Origin: a virus
Reading direction: 5' to 3' (one strand)
DNA length: 22,542 nucleotides
IMG/VR virus record: IMGVR_UViG_3300037086_000471
Span: 1-22,542 of that record
This document shows, in pieces, positions 21,394 to 22,542 of this stretch (the first letter of the stretch is position 1; each line of letters starts with the position of its first letter). The notes under the pieces are model-generated. The model searched no databases. It was not told the DNA's origin and worked only from the letters and a program-made list of their open reading frames with translations. Position numbers and translations under genes: made by a program.

Positions 21394-22542
21394 ATGGCCA
21401 CGATACGTCTGCTACATGATGGCACATGGAGTAAGGCTCCTGTACTCACTGCGGCGCGAAAGATCCTAATCGACGGACTGGCGAAGCATGTGACGGCTCG
21501 ACCTCTTGGAAACATAGCTTCGTTCCTGAACGGAACCAGCTATGACCAAAGTTTGTTGTCCGATACGGGAACACCGATCATCCGAATCAGTAACATTTCG
21601 AATCCCAGATCTGAGTACATCGCTACGAGCGAACAGTTCGATCCTAGGTACCATGTCGTCCAAGGAGACCTGCTCGTTTCATGGTCTGCCTCTTTCAAAT
21701 CGATAATTTGGCCGGGCCCTAGAGGAATCCTTAACCAGCACATATTCAAGGTGACAGAAACTCCAGGGCACCATCGACCCTATATCAGGCACGCGATAGA
21801 AGCCGTCTTTGACGAGATGCAGCAAAAAGTCGTCGGCATTGGAATGATGCATCTGCGCCGACGGGACTTTCTAGGGCATCTCGTGCCGGCTCCAGATTTT
21901 GGCATACAGCAGCGTGTGAGCGATTTCTTGGATTGGATTGAATTTGGATGTGTCGGGGCCGAACCAGAGCTCCCATCATTCCTGGAAAACCAGCGTCGCA
22001 TCGTCGCCCGCCTCGACCAACTCTCCGCCACAATCGAAGAAGCCCGCCGGCTCCGGAGCGCTTCAGTCGAAACAACCGAAGCCCTGATGTTATCTACTCT
22101 GTCGCACCTGTCTGAAGACTTACTGGCCCGGTACCATGCCCAGCCTTTGGAGCGGCTCACATCGTACATCGGGGACATGAATCACGAGATGCCCAAAGGT
22201 GCTGAGAATGGTATCCCGTTCATTTCTCCAAAAGATTTTACCTCCGATGGTAAGGTCGACTTCGTTGGAGCAAAGCGTATCTCGCAGGACGATTTCTTGC
22301 GCCTGTCCGAGAAATGCAGGCCCGAGAAGGGCGATATCTTGATGGCGCGTTATGGCACTATTGGAGCAGCTCGACTGGTCGAAACAGACGAGCCTTTTTT
22401 GGCTTCTTACAGCATCGCCATAATTCGTCCTCTTCTCGCCGAGGTCAACAATAGATTTTTGGGCTCTCCGCGAGAATTCGTAAAAGCATTCAAATATCGA
22501 GGATTCAGTGAGATGGCGTTTTTGGGTAGACTCGGCGGGTGA
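21394..22542 (+). CDS. hsdS: Type I restriction-modification specificity subunit, HsdS (probably shortened)
   Basis: 382-aa protein that would direct methylase and nuclease to a split recognition site. The first target-recognition domain covers about residues 30-185 (IRISNISNPRSEY; GIQQRVSDFLDWIE). A conserved helical spacer follows (FLENQRRIVARLDQLSATIE, then EARRLR). The second domain starts near 250 (PLERLTSYIGDMNHEMPKGA; KGDILMARYGTIGAARLVET; FLASYSIAIIRP). After residue 350 the usual end of the second domain and the final conserved helix (with its IP-P-PLxEQ-type motif) are not seen, and the protein stops at LGRLGG. A late frameshift or truncation is therefore likely. The first recognition domain and the end of the gene are visibly more AT-rich than hsdM, as often seen in exchanged recognition domains. 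It starts two bases after hsdM. Confidence 0.85.
   Translation: MATIRLLHDGTWSKAPVLTAARKILIDGLAKHVTARPLGNIASFLNGTSYDQSLLSDTGTPIIRISNISNPRSEYIATSEQFDPRYHVVQGDLLVSWSASFKSIIWPGPRGILNQHIFKVTETPGHHRPYIRHAIEAVFDEMQQKVVGIGMMHLRRRDFLGHLVPAPDFGIQQRVSDFLDWIEFGCVGAEPELPSFLENQRRIVARLDQLSATIEEARRLRSASVETTEALMLSTLSHLSEDLLARYHAQPLERLTSYIGDMNHEMPKGAENGIPFISPKDFTSDGKVDFVGAKRISQDDFLRLSEKCRPEKGDILMARYGTIGAARLVETDEPFLASYSIAIIRPLLAEVNNRFLGSPREFVKAFKYRGFSEMAFLGRLGG

Overview
The window is G+C-rich bacterial DNA with three blocks. On the minus strand (1-14053) lies a nearly complete head-and-tail morphogenesis module of a siphovirus-like element. The middle (about 14050-16650) holds a palindrome-rich spacer, two broken hsdM relics and a small toxin-antitoxin pair. 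On the plus strand (16646-22542) lies a type I restriction-modification system, hsdR-hsdM-hsdS. The short dispersed palindromes and overall codon style remind me of Acidobacteriota of the Solibacter/Bryobacter type. That is an impression from memory, not a demonstrated assignment.

The minus-strand block reads in classical order: possible small terminase subunit, large terminase, portal, scaffold-like coiled coil, major capsid protein, two head-tail connector-type genes, tail terminator-like protein, tail tube, tail assembly chaperone with a programmed -1 frameshift (slippery A AAA AAC at 6163-6157), a very short tape-measure-like protein (213 aa), two related distal-tail proteins, and a 1309-aa hub/tip protein whose N-terminus carries four cysteines placed as in Fe-S-cluster tail hubs. 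No integrase, repressor, lysis or replication gene is visible. The roughly 14-kb head-to-hub size, the tiny tape measure and the DUF2460/DUF2163-like tail tip recall the Rhodobacter gene transfer agent layout. A domesticated particle is therefore a reasonable hypothesis, but the left edge of the window cuts off whatever follows the hub gene.

Short host-type hairpin repeats sit in three of the few gaps between the phage genes (near 3980, 9340 and 12460). Larger families of hairpins with constant loops and co-varying stems occupy 14278-14611 and 19058-19437. This suggests that the region has been resident and exposed to the host's repeat families for a long time.

The middle block records turnover of restriction systems. 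Two hsdM remnants on the minus strand end in a shared 135-bp segment (about 91% identical) and bracket a RelE/ParE-like toxin-antitoxin pair. The intact plus-strand system encodes a helicase-nuclease (HsdR), a methylase (HsdM) and a specificity subunit (HsdS). It is unusual in having 777 bp of repeats between hsdR and hsdM, and an HsdS that looks short at its C-terminus.
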